From: DATLXH01 sp035576005
Lineage (GTDB): Bacteria; Acidobacteriota; Thermoanaerobaculia; Gp7-AA8
Direction of reading: 5' to 3'
DNA: 21,834 nucleotides
NCBI GenBank assembly: GCA_035576005.1
Contig: DATLXH010000145.1
Location: 1 to 21,834, forward strand
Shown: one piece after another, positions 1-6,808 of the stretch
Numbering within the stretch: the first letter of the stretch is position 1
Layout of the letters: every line of letters starts with the position of its first letter
Made by a program: the position numbers and the translations under genes
The notes under the pieces: model-generated
Seen by the model: only the letters and a program-made list of their open reading frames with translations
The model's database searches: none
Told to the model about the DNA's origin: nothing

Positions 1-282
1 CCGATCCGCCAGCGATTCCCCTTCGAGCAGTTCCATGACCAGGTAGCCGTCACCAACGTCGAACAGCGTGCAGATGTTCGGATGGGAAAGCTGCGAGATC
101 GTCCTGGCCTCGCGCTCGAAACGGATCTTCAGCTGCGCATCAGCCGCAAATTCAGCCGGTAGAATCTTGATGGCCACACTCCGCTCGAGACGGGTGTCAC
201 GCGCCTTCCACACTTCTCCCATCCCGCCGGCGCCGATGCGCGAGACGATCTCGTAGGGACCAAGTCGTTTGCCTGCCTGCAT
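1..282 (-). CDS. Ser/Thr protein kinase, N-terminal part, cut by window edge
   Basis: Eukaryotic-type Ser/Thr kinase that would phosphorylate protein substrates using ATP. Only the first 94 residues lie in the window. Seen directly: a glycine-rich loop reading GAGGMGEVW near residues 17-25, the ATP-binding lysine in VAIKIL at residue 39, a likely helix-C glutamate near residue 58, and a hinge-type MELLEGE motif near the cut. The ATG at 280-282 is the first start giving the usual short lead (Y-E-I-V) before the glycine-rich loop. The catalytic loop, DFG and any C-terminal sensor lie outside the window. It is closely similar in layout to the kinase at 1905-4565 and may have a similar propeller or TPR tail, but that cannot be seen here. 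Confidence 0.93.
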   Translation of the reverse strand, partial: MQAGKRLGPYEIVSRIGAGGMGEVWKARDTRLERSVAIKILPAEFAADAQLKIRFEREARTISQLSHPNICTLFDVGDGYLVMELLEGESLADR

Positions 283-739
283 GTTGTGGGGTGGACCGCG
301 GCAATTATGAACGTTTCGAGTGCCGCGCGCGAGGGGACGTTCGCGACGATTCCTGCTCGTCGAAGCTCGGCGATCAATCTGTTCATCGCGACATACGAGA
401 GCGTGCGAGGTCCGGAGGGAGAGAGTCTTGAGGGGTCGGAGATGCAGTTGTCTCTGCTGACTGCAGGCCCTCGCTCAGGAATGTTTCGAAACTGAAGCTC
501 TGATACGCAATGCTGGCTGACCGCACCGGACAAGCTCTCACACGAATACTCTCTTCGGATCGAACGGCACCTGATCTCGCAGGACTTAGAAGCAGGCCCT
601 CTGTGCTCCTTCTTGATTGATCAGTGGTGAACGTCGCGCGCGTCTCCGCCGCGAACGACTGGGCGAGTCCGGAGCGAAACAAGTTGCACAAAGGACGCCT
701 GACGGCAATCACTGCGTGATGTTACCGTCGCACACCACG
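283..739. other. gene-poor intergenic stretch
   Basis: I see no convincing gene in this 457-bp stretch. Several overlapping open frames occur on both strands, but none has a recognisable domain, a good ribosome binding site, or a sequence resembling a known family. It probably contains the promoter of the minus-strand kinase that starts at 282. Confidence 0.5.
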
Positions 740-1042
740 ATGGACTATGACCGCACGGACATCCGCGCGACGTACGATCGCGGACACGACAACGGTCCGG
801 CCGTAATCGACCAGTGGATGCGCGTCATCGAATCGCACGTCGAGCCGGCCCGCGTGCGCGACATCCTCGATCTGGCCTGCGGCACCGGCCGCTTCATTTC
901 CGGCCGGAACGGAATTTCGCGTAGACGCAGTCGATGCGCTACTTCGCCGATTTCTTCGAAGTGCCTTGACGCAAAAATGTGCCTGTACGTGAAGCCGTTG
1001 CGCGACGGGCAGAAGCATGTCGTGCAGGGGTCGAGGGAGTGA
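740..1042 (+). pseudogene. truncated SAM-dependent methyltransferase relic
   Basis: The first ~52 residues from the ATG at 740 look like the N-terminus of a class I SAM-dependent methyltransferase. A helical lead containing TYDRG is followed by motif I, DLACGTGRF, near residues 44-52; this is the glycine-rich loop that binds S-adenosylmethionine. After about position 897 the similarity stops and an Arg/Ser-rich tail of no visible family runs to a stop at 1040-1042. Full-length enzymes of this type are about 200-270 residues, so only about a fifth of the fold remains. The 3' part lies antisense to the extended C-terminus of the HigA-like gene, which suggests that a deletion or rearrangement joined the two. 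The substrate cannot be known. Confidence 0.6.
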
Positions 1043-1328
1043 AGTGAGTCACCTCTGTCGAAAGACGATCGCCGAGACGATGCTTCTCGACATCGAGAAG
1101 GTAGCGGGCTTGGAGATTCAACCAGAACATTTCCGACGTACCGAAGAATCGAGCCAGGCGTAGTGCCGTATCAGCACTGATGCCGCGTTGTCCTTGCACG
1201 ATCTCGTTGATTCGTCGAGCCGGAACGCTCGTGTCCCTGGCAAGTCGGTACTGGGTAATGCCCATCGGACGGATGAACTCCTCGAGCAGGATCTCACCTG
1301 GATGAAGCGGTTCCACCCTGTTCGCCAT
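939..1328 (-). CDS. higA: HigA-type antitoxin, HTH
   Basis: Antitoxin of a HigBA-type toxin-antitoxin pair. It would bind and neutralise the adjacent toxin and repress the operon. Seen: the family signature start HPGEILLEEF (residues 9-18), the XRE-type helix-turn-helix around residues 24-52 with ARRINEIVQG, and the conserved FGTSEMFWLNLQ segment at 62-73. Its ATG lies 12 bp after the toxin stop, and GAGAGGAG directly follows that TGA, so the two genes are probably co-transcribed and coupled. Family members usually end near residue 95-105. This one has ~30 extra basic, low-complexity residues encoded antisense to the methyltransferase relic, so the native stop was probably lost by a rearrangement. 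Family assignment is firm; activity of the extended form is unknown. Confidence 0.9.
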   Translation of the reverse strand: MANRVEPLHPGEILLEEFIRPMGITQYRLARDTSVPARRINEIVQGQRGISADTALRLARFFGTSEMFWLNLQARYLLDVEKHRLGDRLSTEVTHFTPSTPARHASARRATASRTGTFLRQGTSKKSAK

Positions 1329-1340
1329 GCCTCGCTCCTC

Positions 1341-1631
1341 TCAGTGGTAATCCACGATTTGAACATCTCCGGCGTTCCCGTCGGTCCAGCGAAAACATAC
1401 ACGCCACTTGTCGTTAATTCTGATGCTCCATTGTCCAGCCCGATCTCCAGCGAGTTTCTCCAGACGATTTGCCGGAGGAATCCGCAAGTCCTCGAGCGTC
1501 ACTGCTGCATCGAGCATCCGAAGTTTCCTGAGCGCTATTCGGTGGAGGTCGGCAGGTAGACGTCGCGATCGCTGAAGGTTGAAGATCGTTTCCGCTTCAG
1601 GGTCCGCCCAGCTGCGTATCACCACTCCCAT
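1341..1631 (-). CDS. higB: HigB-type toxin, RelE superfamily
   Basis: Toxin of the pair, a RelE/ParE-superfamily protein expected to cleave mRNA at the ribosome. At 96 residues it has the normal family length. Recognisable segments are IRSWADPEAETIF at the N-terminus, the helical LHRIALRKLRMLDAA region, the LRIPPANRLEKLAGD loop, and the C-terminal strand pair QWSIRINDKWRVCF followed by a VQIVDYH end, which is the characteristic HigB/GraT ending. The toxin-first order is typical of HigBA. The ATG at 1629-1631 gives a normal N-terminus. An inverted repeat upstream (1633-1665) could be the autoregulatory operator. Confidence 0.92.
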   Translation of the reverse strand: MGVVIRSWADPEAETIFNLQRSRRLPADLHRIALRKLRMLDAAVTLEDLRIPPANRLEKLAGDRAGQWSIRINDKWRVCFRWTDGNAGDVQIVDYH

Positions 1632-1632
1632 G

Positions 1633-1665
1633 GTAACGCGCGTCGGTATTAACGTCCAGCGTTAC
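1633..1665. promoter_or_regulatory. candidate HigA operator, inverted repeat
   Basis: GTAACGC at 1633-1639 is matched by its reverse complement GCGTTAC at 1659-1665, with a further TTAACG-type half-site between them. It lies immediately upstream of the toxin ATG on the minus strand, where HigA-type repressors normally bind. No clear -35/-10 pair was assigned. Confidence 0.4.
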
Positions 1666-1904
1666 TAATCATGCGCCGAACCCGATCTCGCGGGACTCTT
1701 GTCCCTGCGAGAAGTCTTCGTCACGGATGACCTGCAGTCGTACTGCTTATCCGACGTACGGCCAGGTGTCCAGTCTGTTCGTGTCGGCGGGCAAGGAATG
1801 ATGCAAAGTAGACTGATACCCATTTCATAATGCCGGGAGCGTGATCAGTGCGGCCGAGATGGGAAGGACACCATCATCTTTTCGTCGGCTCTCGCGTGCT
1901 GTCG

Positions 1905-4565
1905 TTAGTGGGCTTGATCGCCGCCGAGCGTCAGGAGCCAGATGTCTTCCTCGCGATGGCGGTTGGCGGAGAGCAGGACTCTGGCGTCGCGCGAGACGGA
2001 GAGGCCGGTGATCTCGCCGATGATCCGCATCGCGTTCGACCCCAGATCGACGACGGCGAGGCGTTTCTGGGTCAGCGCAACCAGGACGCGGTGGTCGTCA
2101 ATCGGGACTGCAAATGCAGCAACGCCGGCGGCAACTTTTGTGGCGGTCGCCGTGGTGGGAGCGAGGACGCGGTATCGACGGTCGGTGATGGAATAGACGA
2201 TGAGACCGGCGCGGCCGATCCATGTCGTGCCGACCAGACCCTTGCCGCCCGGCATCCAGGCGGTTCCGATGAAGGCGTCGGCGCTGCCGGGCAGTGGTGG
2301 CAGGGTGTCGAACTTCGTCGCCGGGCCTGGAACAAGCGCTCCCACACGCATCGACTTCAGATCGAAGAAGGCCAGTTGTTTCCCATCCGGCGAGACGATC
2401 GGAAAGTTGACCTGGACTCCCGCGCTGAGCTGCTGAAGGCCGCTGCCGTCGACCAGGATGCTCCAAGCGTCGTACGTGCCCCTGCGGTCCGAGTAGAAGA
2501 CGACGCGTGAGCTGTCCGGAGTCCACGAGACGCCGCGGTCGCGGTCCAGATCATTGGTCAGTTGCCGCACCTCCGCGCCGTCGGCACGCATCAGGTAGAT
2601 GTCTTCCTGACGCGCTTCGGTGCAGAACGCAATCCACTTCCCGTCAGGCGACACTGCCGCATCGCGGATCAGCAGCGAACCGCTGAGCACAGGTTGAGGA
2701 TCGAACGTCATCGTTTCGGTCGCCGCGTCAAACGTCCCCCGACGCATCTCCTCGGTCATCGAGAGCGAGCTGTAGAGGACGTGGCTCCCATCGCGCGCAA
2801 TCGAGATCCACCCAGCCCGAATGGATGGTACGGAGATGGGCTCTGGTGCACCTTGCGCCTTGCCTGTTTCCTCATCCACGGCAATCCGCCAGAGGTTCAT
2901 CGTGCCGCCGCGATCGCTGGAGAAGAGGACCGACCGGCCGTCGGGCGCCCACACCGGGTTCCAGTCCAGAGGCTTGTCATTGGTGAGCCGCACCACAGAT
3001 TTTGGATCTCCATTGATCGCGATCGTGTAGAGGTCACGCTGGCCACCGCGGGGTGGAAGCCCCCAGTAGACGATGCGCTTGCCGTGGGGGGAGACGCTCG
3101 GCTGCATCGCGTCACCGGGATAAAGCATGCGCGTGGCGCCGGTGGCGACGGTAACGATGGAAAGCGAGGCGACCGAGTTGCGGCTCTGCGGCGCTGCAAG
3201 CTCCTCGCTGGTGAAGACGATCTGGGCGCCGTCAGGCGTCCATGATGGCGCGAACCCCGTCGAAGTCAGACGGCGCACCGACTCGCCGGTTGCGCCCATG
3301 AGGAAGATCCCGCCACCGTCGCGATTGGAGCGAAACGCGACCTGGCTGCCGTCCGGCGAGAACGCCGGATCGAAGTCGTCGGTATCCGCTGAGGTGCTGA
3401 GCGCGATGGCACTCCGTCCGTCGACGCGCTGCAGGTAGAGCCGCCGGTGCGGCCCCTCTCCCCGGACGAAGACGAACGTTTTCCCGTCCGGAGCAATCGC
3501 GGGCGAGGTTTCCACCCCCGAGTCGAACGTCAGCTGCATCGCACCGGCGCTGGGGTGAGCGGCCAACGACCGTCCTTGCCGATACGCGACGAGTGCGATT
3601 GCTGCCGTGAGGAGCAGGGCGATCGCCGCGATGGTCGCCCGAGCCGTCCATGCACGCGCCGCCGTCGGAGGTGCACCCCCGATTCCCTCGTGAGACGTAC
3701 TGGAGCTCGACACCGCTTCCAGAGCCCAGGCGAGATCGCGCGCAGACTCGAACCGCTCGCCCCTCTCCTTTTCCAGACACCGCCGCATGACGCGGTCGAC
3801 GCCCGGAGGGATCTGCTGCCCGCTCGACGCCAGTTCGGTGGGATCGTGATTGAGGATCGCGCTCATCGTGTCCGCCGCCGAGCTCCCGTGGAACGCGCGG
3901 CGGCCGGCGAGCATCTCGTAGAGGATCGCGCCACAGGCGAAGATGTCCGTGGTGTGATCCACCTCGCGACCCCGAACCTGCTCCGGCGACATGTAGCCAG
4001 CGGTGCCCAGAATGGTTCCGGGCGAGGTGTGTCGTTCCTGGGTGGCGTCGTTTTCCTCAGGATGGGCGCCGTTCACTTTCGCCAGTCCGAAATCGAGAAT
4101 CTTGAGACGCCCGTCGCGGGTGATGAAGATGTTCTCCGGTTTGAGATCGCGATGGACGATGCCCTTGTCATGAGCCGCAGCGAGGCCGGCGGCAAGCTGC
4201 TGGGAAAAATCGAGCGCCTTGCGGATCGGCAACCGGACCTTCGACCCCTCGGCAGAGGTGTCGCCGAGTCGCTCGCGAAGCGTCTCGCCCTCGAGCAGTT
4301 CCATCACGAGAAACGGTGTGCTGTTCTCCACCGCGAACTCATGGATCGTGACCAGGTTCGGATGATTCAACGCACCCGCGGCGCGCGCCTCGATCTCGAA
4401 GCGCCGAAGCCGTTCAGGATCGCTCGCCACGTCCTGGGGCAGGATCTTCAACGCGACGATCCGCCCGATGCGGGTGTCACGGGCACGCAGGACCTCACCC
4501 ATGCCGCCTGCACCGAGCGGTGCAAGAACCTCATAGAAACCGAGTCTGGTGCCGGGAGTGATCAA
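1905..4565 (-). CDS. transmembrane Ser/Thr kinase fused to TolB/WD40-like propeller
   Basis: Membrane-anchored eukaryotic-type kinase of 886 residues. Kinase domain at about 10-285: glycine loop GAGGMGEV (19-26), Lys40 in VALKIL, catalytic loop HRDLKPEN (138-145, Asp140), DFG (158-160), GTAGYMSPEQ (187-196) standing for the APE motif. All key residues are present, so it should be active. A Ser/Pro linker and one hydrophobic segment (about 311-327) follow. The remaining ~540 residues contain many SPDGK/APDG/TPDG repeats with RSNRDGG, SSDRGGT and YSDRRGT strands, i.e. PD40/TolB-type propeller blades, predicted to lie on the far side of the membrane as a sensor or protein-binding surface. This architecture is abundant in Acidobacteriota. 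The ATG at 4563-4565 matches the usual short N-terminal lead. It stands alone with no clear operon partner. Confidence 0.95.
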   Translation of the reverse strand: MITPGTRLGFYEVLAPLGAGGMGEVLRARDTRIGRIVALKILPQDVASDPERLRRFEIEARAAGALNHPNLVTIHEFAVENSTPFLVMELLEGETLRERLGDTSAEGSKVRLPIRKALDFSQQLAAGLAAAHDKGIVHRDLKPENIFITRDGRLKILDFGLAKVNGAHPEENDATQERHTSPGTILGTAGYMSPEQVRGREVDHTTDIFACGAILYEMLAGRRAFHGSSAADTMSAILNHDPTELASSGQQIPPGVDRVMRRCLEKERGERFESARDLAWALEAVSSSSTSHEGIGGAPPTAARAWTARATIAAIALLLTAAIALVAYRQGRSLAAHPSAGAMQLTFDSGVETSPAIAPDGKTFVFVRGEGPHRRLYLQRVDGRSAIALSTSADTDDFDPAFSPDGSQVAFRSNRDGGGIFLMGATGESVRRLTSTGFAPSWTPDGAQIVFTSEELAAPQSRNSVASLSIVTVATGATRMLYPGDAMQPSVSPHGKRIVYWGLPPRGGQRDLYTIAINGDPKSVVRLTNDKPLDWNPVWAPDGRSVLFSSDRGGTMNLWRIAVDEETGKAQGAPEPISVPSIRAGWISIARDGSHVLYSSLSMTEEMRRGTFDAATETMTFDPQPVLSGSLLIRDAAVSPDGKWIAFCTEARQEDIYLMRADGAEVRQLTNDLDRDRGVSWTPDSSRVVFYSDRRGTYDAWSILVDGSGLQQLSAGVQVNFPIVSPDGKQLAFFDLKSMRVGALVPGPATKFDTLPPLPGSADAFIGTAWMPGGKGLVGTTWIGRAGLIVYSITDRRYRVLAPTTATATKVAAGVAAFAVPIDDHRVLVALTQKRLAVVDLGSNAMRIIGEITGLSVSRDARVLLSANRHREEDIWLLTLGGDQAH

Positions 4566-4715
4566 GGGAAGGCGGCATTATCGCAGGTTTGCGATCCGTC
4601 GTCCGACGAGGCTCATCGTCCTTGCGGGCGCGAAGGTAGGGGAGTCACTGCTCGACGCGCCAGATGGCGAAGGGATGCAACGTGCTGCCCACGCAAGTCT
4701 GCGGCAACGGATTCT

Positions 4716-4741
4716 CGTGTTACCGCCGCGAGAGGGCGGCG
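4716..4741 (-). repeat. tRNA-Glu anticodon-arm fragment
   Basis: These 26 bp match the tRNA-Glu(CUC) gene at 20927-20952 with one mismatch, covering the anticodon stem, loop and start of the variable region. The acceptor, D and T arms are absent, so it is not a functional tRNA. It sits directly after the nucleotidyltransferase stop codon. It may be the scar of an older insertion at the same tRNA gene, or a hairpin reused as a terminator. Confidence 0.6.
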
Positions 4742-5197
4742 CTATGGCTTTCGCTGCTTCAGGATCTCGAGATCAGCCAGGTCCTGGGCTCGTGCGGAAG
4801 CAGTCTTGTTTCGCACGAGAGCCTGGTATCCGATGAAGGGTACGCGAACCGATCCGTAAGCTCCATCGACGCGTGAGTCCCACACTTCGGGGAATGTCAC
4901 ACCATCAATCGAGGTCAGCAGATCAACGCGATTGGGTGGGGTGCCGAGCTGCACAATACGCCCCGGCCTGTCGAAATCTTCCGCAACGATTCCGATCCCA
5001 CCGAAACCAAACTGCTCGAGCGCCCGCACGAGTCGTGTTCCGTTGTCGTGATCCGGCTCGACAAACAGGTCGAGGTCCTTTGTATAGCGAGGTACGGCGT
5101 GGTGCGCAATCGCGTGCGCGCCAACCACCACGAATCTAACGCCGTGGCGCGTCAAGGATTCGAGCAGTTCTTCGAAGTCCTTCGTCGATTCGGCCAT
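4742..5197 (-). CDS. nucleotidyltransferase-fold protein (MNT/AbiEii-like)
   Basis: A 151-residue protein of the DNA polymerase beta-like nucleotidyltransferase superfamily. Seen: VVVGAHAIAHH (23-33) with Gly26-Ala27 in place of the usual Gly-Gly/Ser, then the metal-binding pair DLD at 41-43, and a third likely acidic residue at 92 in NRVDLLTSIDG. The family transfers NMP groups to RNA, protein or small molecules, and several relatives are toxins in toxin-antitoxin or abortive-infection pairs. A GGAG lies four bases before the ATG. Its start overlaps the end of the small gene at 5136-5330 by about 62 bp in another frame, so the two are probably co-expressed and may act together. The substrate cannot be inferred. 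Confidence 0.82.
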   Translation of the reverse strand: MAESTKDFEELLESLTRHGVRFVVVGAHAIAHHAVPRYTKDLDLFVEPDHDNGTRLVRALEQFGFGGIGIVAEDFDRPGRIVQLGTPPNRVDLLTSIDGVTFPEVWDSRVDGAYGSVRVPFIGYQALVRNKTASARAQDLADLEILKQRKP

Positions 5198-5330
5198 TCA
5201 TCTCCAACCACTCGCGGCGCATTTGTTCGAGGATGCTCACCCGCTCATCAGGCGAGAAGCGGCCCCAGAACTCCGCGTCAGCCTCGCGCTCTTCGGCGAA
5301 TGACGTGCAGCGGCGAAGCCAGATTTCCAT
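5136..5330 (-). CDS. small partner of nucleotidyltransferase, unknown function
   Basis: A 64-residue charged protein beginning MEIWLRRC and containing a conserved-looking segment FSPDERVSILEQMRREW followed by LRRTARILDAPRR. Proteins of this kind occur next to nucleotidyltransferase genes; I recall the pattern but cannot name a family. The open frame extends upstream to an ATG at 5361-5363, but those codons fall inside the tRNA-Glu-derived attL sequence, so the internal ATG at 5328-5330 is the better start. No strong ribosome binding site precedes it. Together with the overlapping downstream gene it could form a toxin-antitoxin-like module (inference). Confidence 0.65.
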   Translation of the reverse strand: MEIWLRRCTSFAEEREADAEFWGRFSPDERVSILEQMRREWLEMNGRIDEGLRRTARILDAPRR

Positions 5331-5352
5331 CGAATTGATTGTAATCGGTATC

Positions 5353-5396
5353 TGGTAGCGCATACGGGATTTGAACCCGTGTTACCGCCGTGAGAG
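5353..5396 (-). repeat. attL, duplicated tRNA-Glu 3' end
   Basis: A 44-bp sequence identical to 20902-20945. On the minus strand it spans the anticodon loop, variable region, T arm, 3' acceptor strand and CCA of tRNA-Glu. Identity ends at 5352/20901 and at 5397/20946, which defines the repeat limits. The missing 5' half shows it is not a working tRNA. Crossover must lie somewhere within this identity block. Confidence 0.93.
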
Positions 5397-5830
5397 TGTG
5401 AACGACCGGGAAATCGGGTCACAATGGGTGACGGGAAATTGTGCTACTCAGTGCTACAAAGTGAGGCTGCAAGCCACTTTCCCGCGATTCGGTATCAATC
5501 CGTAGCACTAAGCCGGGAAGCGCGTTATTACCGACCGGCTGCGCGTTGGGCTGCGCGTTTCTCCAGCGCCCGACAGTCGTTCGGCCCGAAGATGTACGCT
5601 GCGTAAAGGTTCCCATGCTGCCGCTTCGCCGGCTGGGAGAAGGACCGCGACGGGTGGAGTTCTCAGTTTGTCTCAGTTAGATTTTCACAGATAGGCTGAC
5701 GATCACGGGACCGACGATCGGGCGGTTGTCGCCATTCCGCAGTGATCGTCCGGAGTGAGTGTCCGCGATATGTCAGATAACGGATCATTCACGCGAAGGG
5801 TAACGAGGCCCTGACGCCCGAAGGAGTCTC
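5397..5830. other. left arm of island, repeat-rich, no clear gene
   Basis: No convincing coding region. The first ~170 bp next to attL contain several short repeats: CGGGAAAT at 5407 and 5432; GTCAC/GTGAC as an inverted pair at 5418/5428; GTGCTAC at 5441 and 5451 with an inverted copy at 5502; and GGCTGCGCGTT at 5537 and 5549. Such clusters beside an att core are expected of integrase arm sites or excisionase sites. Positions 5600-5830 show nothing further except the ribosome binding site of the small ORF at 5831. Confidence 0.5.
5441..5557. repeat. candidate integrase/excisionase arm-site repeats
   Basis: GTGCTAC occurs at 5441-5447 and 5451-5457, ten bases apart (one helical turn), with an inverted copy GTAGCAC at 5502-5508. 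GGCTGCGCGTT occurs at 5537-5547 and 5549-5559. A third GGCTGCGCGTT at 8175-8185 also shares an upstream GTTATTAC with the 5537 copy. GGCTGCGCG is tandemly repeated at 20833-20850, within the integrase C-terminus close to attR. The arm-site role is inferred from position only. Confidence 0.4.
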
Positions 5831-5884
5831 ATGACAACCGGAGCATCGTGGTTGGGGGCATTCAGATATGGACAGCGTGAGTGA
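5831..5884 (+). CDS. possible 17-residue leader ORF upstream of PilZ gene
   Basis: A short open frame, MTTGASWLGAFRYGQRE, has a much better ribosome binding site (GAAGGAG, four bases before its ATG) than the PilZ gene itself. It ends 17 bp inside the PilZ frame, in a different phase. It could be a leader for translational coupling, or the original N-terminus of the PilZ gene separated by a frameshift. Coding status is uncertain. Confidence 0.35.
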   Translation: MTTGASWLGAFRYGQRE

Positions 5885-6542
5885 GAACCGATCGAAAGAA
5901 CGTTATGTCGCCGAACGGTCGATTGCCGGGAGCTTCTGCTCGGCGTCTGTGACCCTGCAAGACATTGCGAAGGATGGGGTCCAGATCGAGCACAGCAACC
6001 CGCTTCGGGTGGCCACAAAAGGCCGTCTGGCATTCTCAGGCGTCGGAACGGAGGTCGTCGTGGTTCAGGGAATCGTAATCTGGAGCCGCCTACTGCCCGC
6101 CCCCAACGAATCGGGGAAGTATCTTTACCGCTCCGGCATTCGCATCGAGGATCAGGAAGAGATCATGCTCGCTGCCATTCAGCGATTGCTGGGCCGGGGA
6201 CTTCTGTGGCACAACGATCAATCGCTTGACAGGAAACGCGAAGCATTGCTGGAGAGGCACCGCGAGAAGTCAAGGCACCTCTATCTTCGTCCAATCGTGC
6301 GCGAGGAGGGTTCTTCGGAAGATCAGTTCCTCCTGATTCAGCACGCACGTGAACGGCTTCGACTGCATTCGGATGAGGCGGCGAAATGGTACAACCGTGC
6401 AAAGTTCTCTTTGACACCGGAGGAATCGACGACACTCGATGAGGCCGGGATCGGCAACAAAGAGGAGCTGCGCGCAGTCTGGGAGTATCTGGAGCGAAGC
6501 ATCTCCCTGCGGATTCTGGCCATGGCCTTCAAACCGAAATGA
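5868..6542 (+). CDS. PilZ-domain protein, probable c-di-GMP effector
   Basis: A 224-residue cytoplasmic protein with an N-terminal PilZ domain at about 8-95. The first c-di-GMP-binding motif is RSKER (RxxxR, residues 8-12). The second, usually [D/N]xSxxG, appears as DIAKDG (32-37) with Ala in place of Ser. Beta strands typical of the PilZ barrel follow (KGRLAFSG, VVVVQGIVIWSR, YRSGIRIED). The C-terminal ~125 residues are charged and helical and match no family I recognise. No membrane segment or signal peptide is seen. The ATG at 5868 has only a weak ribosome binding site and overlaps the small ORF at 5831. PilZ proteins usually regulate motility, adhesion or exopolysaccharide; finding one as the first gene inside an integrated island is unusual. 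Confidence 0.8.
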   Translation: MDSVSENRSKERYVAERSIAGSFCSASVTLQDIAKDGVQIEHSNPLRVATKGRLAFSGVGTEVVVVQGIVIWSRLLPAPNESGKYLYRSGIRIEDQEEIMLAAIQRLLGRGLLWHNDQSLDRKREALLERHREKSRHLYLRPIVREEGSSEDQFLLIQHARERLRLHSDEAAKWYNRAKFSLTPEESTTLDEAGIGNKEELRAVWEYLERSISLRILAMAFKPK

Positions 6543-6590
6543 GTGAGCAGGACGGCGGATCGTCTATTCGCTAACTACGCCGGTCCAGTC

Positions 6591-6600
6591 GACTTAAACG
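6591..6600. repeat. target site duplication, left copy
   Basis: GACTTAAACG immediately precedes the IS left inverted repeat and is repeated exactly at 8059-8068 after the right inverted repeat. Ten base pairs is normal for the IS4 family. Confidence 0.95.
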
Positions 6601-6664
6601 CAATACTGTTCACTTAAATTATCCTGATTGCTTTCGCCACATCGATCGCCGGTAGAGGCGTGAC

Positions 6665-6808
6665 ATGACGCGTACGCAGCGGGAACTTGCTCATCTTGCG
6701 CTTGACGCCGCGAGGGTTGCGGCGGCCGCGGCTGGAGGCGACACGCTCTTGCAGGATTTCGTCGAGCACCTGCTCATGAAACTTTTTCCGGTGCTGAGGG
6801 GGGAATAG
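6665..6808 (+). CDS. possible small ORF inside the IS
   Basis: A 47-codon frame starting MTRTQRELAH, Ala-rich in the middle and ending VLRGE, lies between the left end of the IS and the transposase, convergent with it and overlapping its 3' end by 35 bp. Only a weak GAGG precedes the ATG. It could be chance in a GC-rich stretch. Confidence 0.2.
   Translation: MTRTQRELAHLALDAARVAAAAAGGDTLLQDFVEHLLMKLFPVLRGE

Noticed and set aside
4716..4741. A second functional tRNA gene
   Set aside because: Only the anticodon arm region is similar; acceptor, D and T arms cannot be formed from the flanking bases.
3447..4859. 470-codon open frame on the plus strand
   Set aside because: It lies antisense to the kinase domain of the 886-residue kinase gene, whose motifs are unmistakable. 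Long antisense frames are common in GC-rich coding DNA.
5136..5363. Longer start of the small gene within attL
   Set aside because: The extra codons are tRNA-derived sequence created by the att repeat. The internal ATG at 5328-5330 avoids this.
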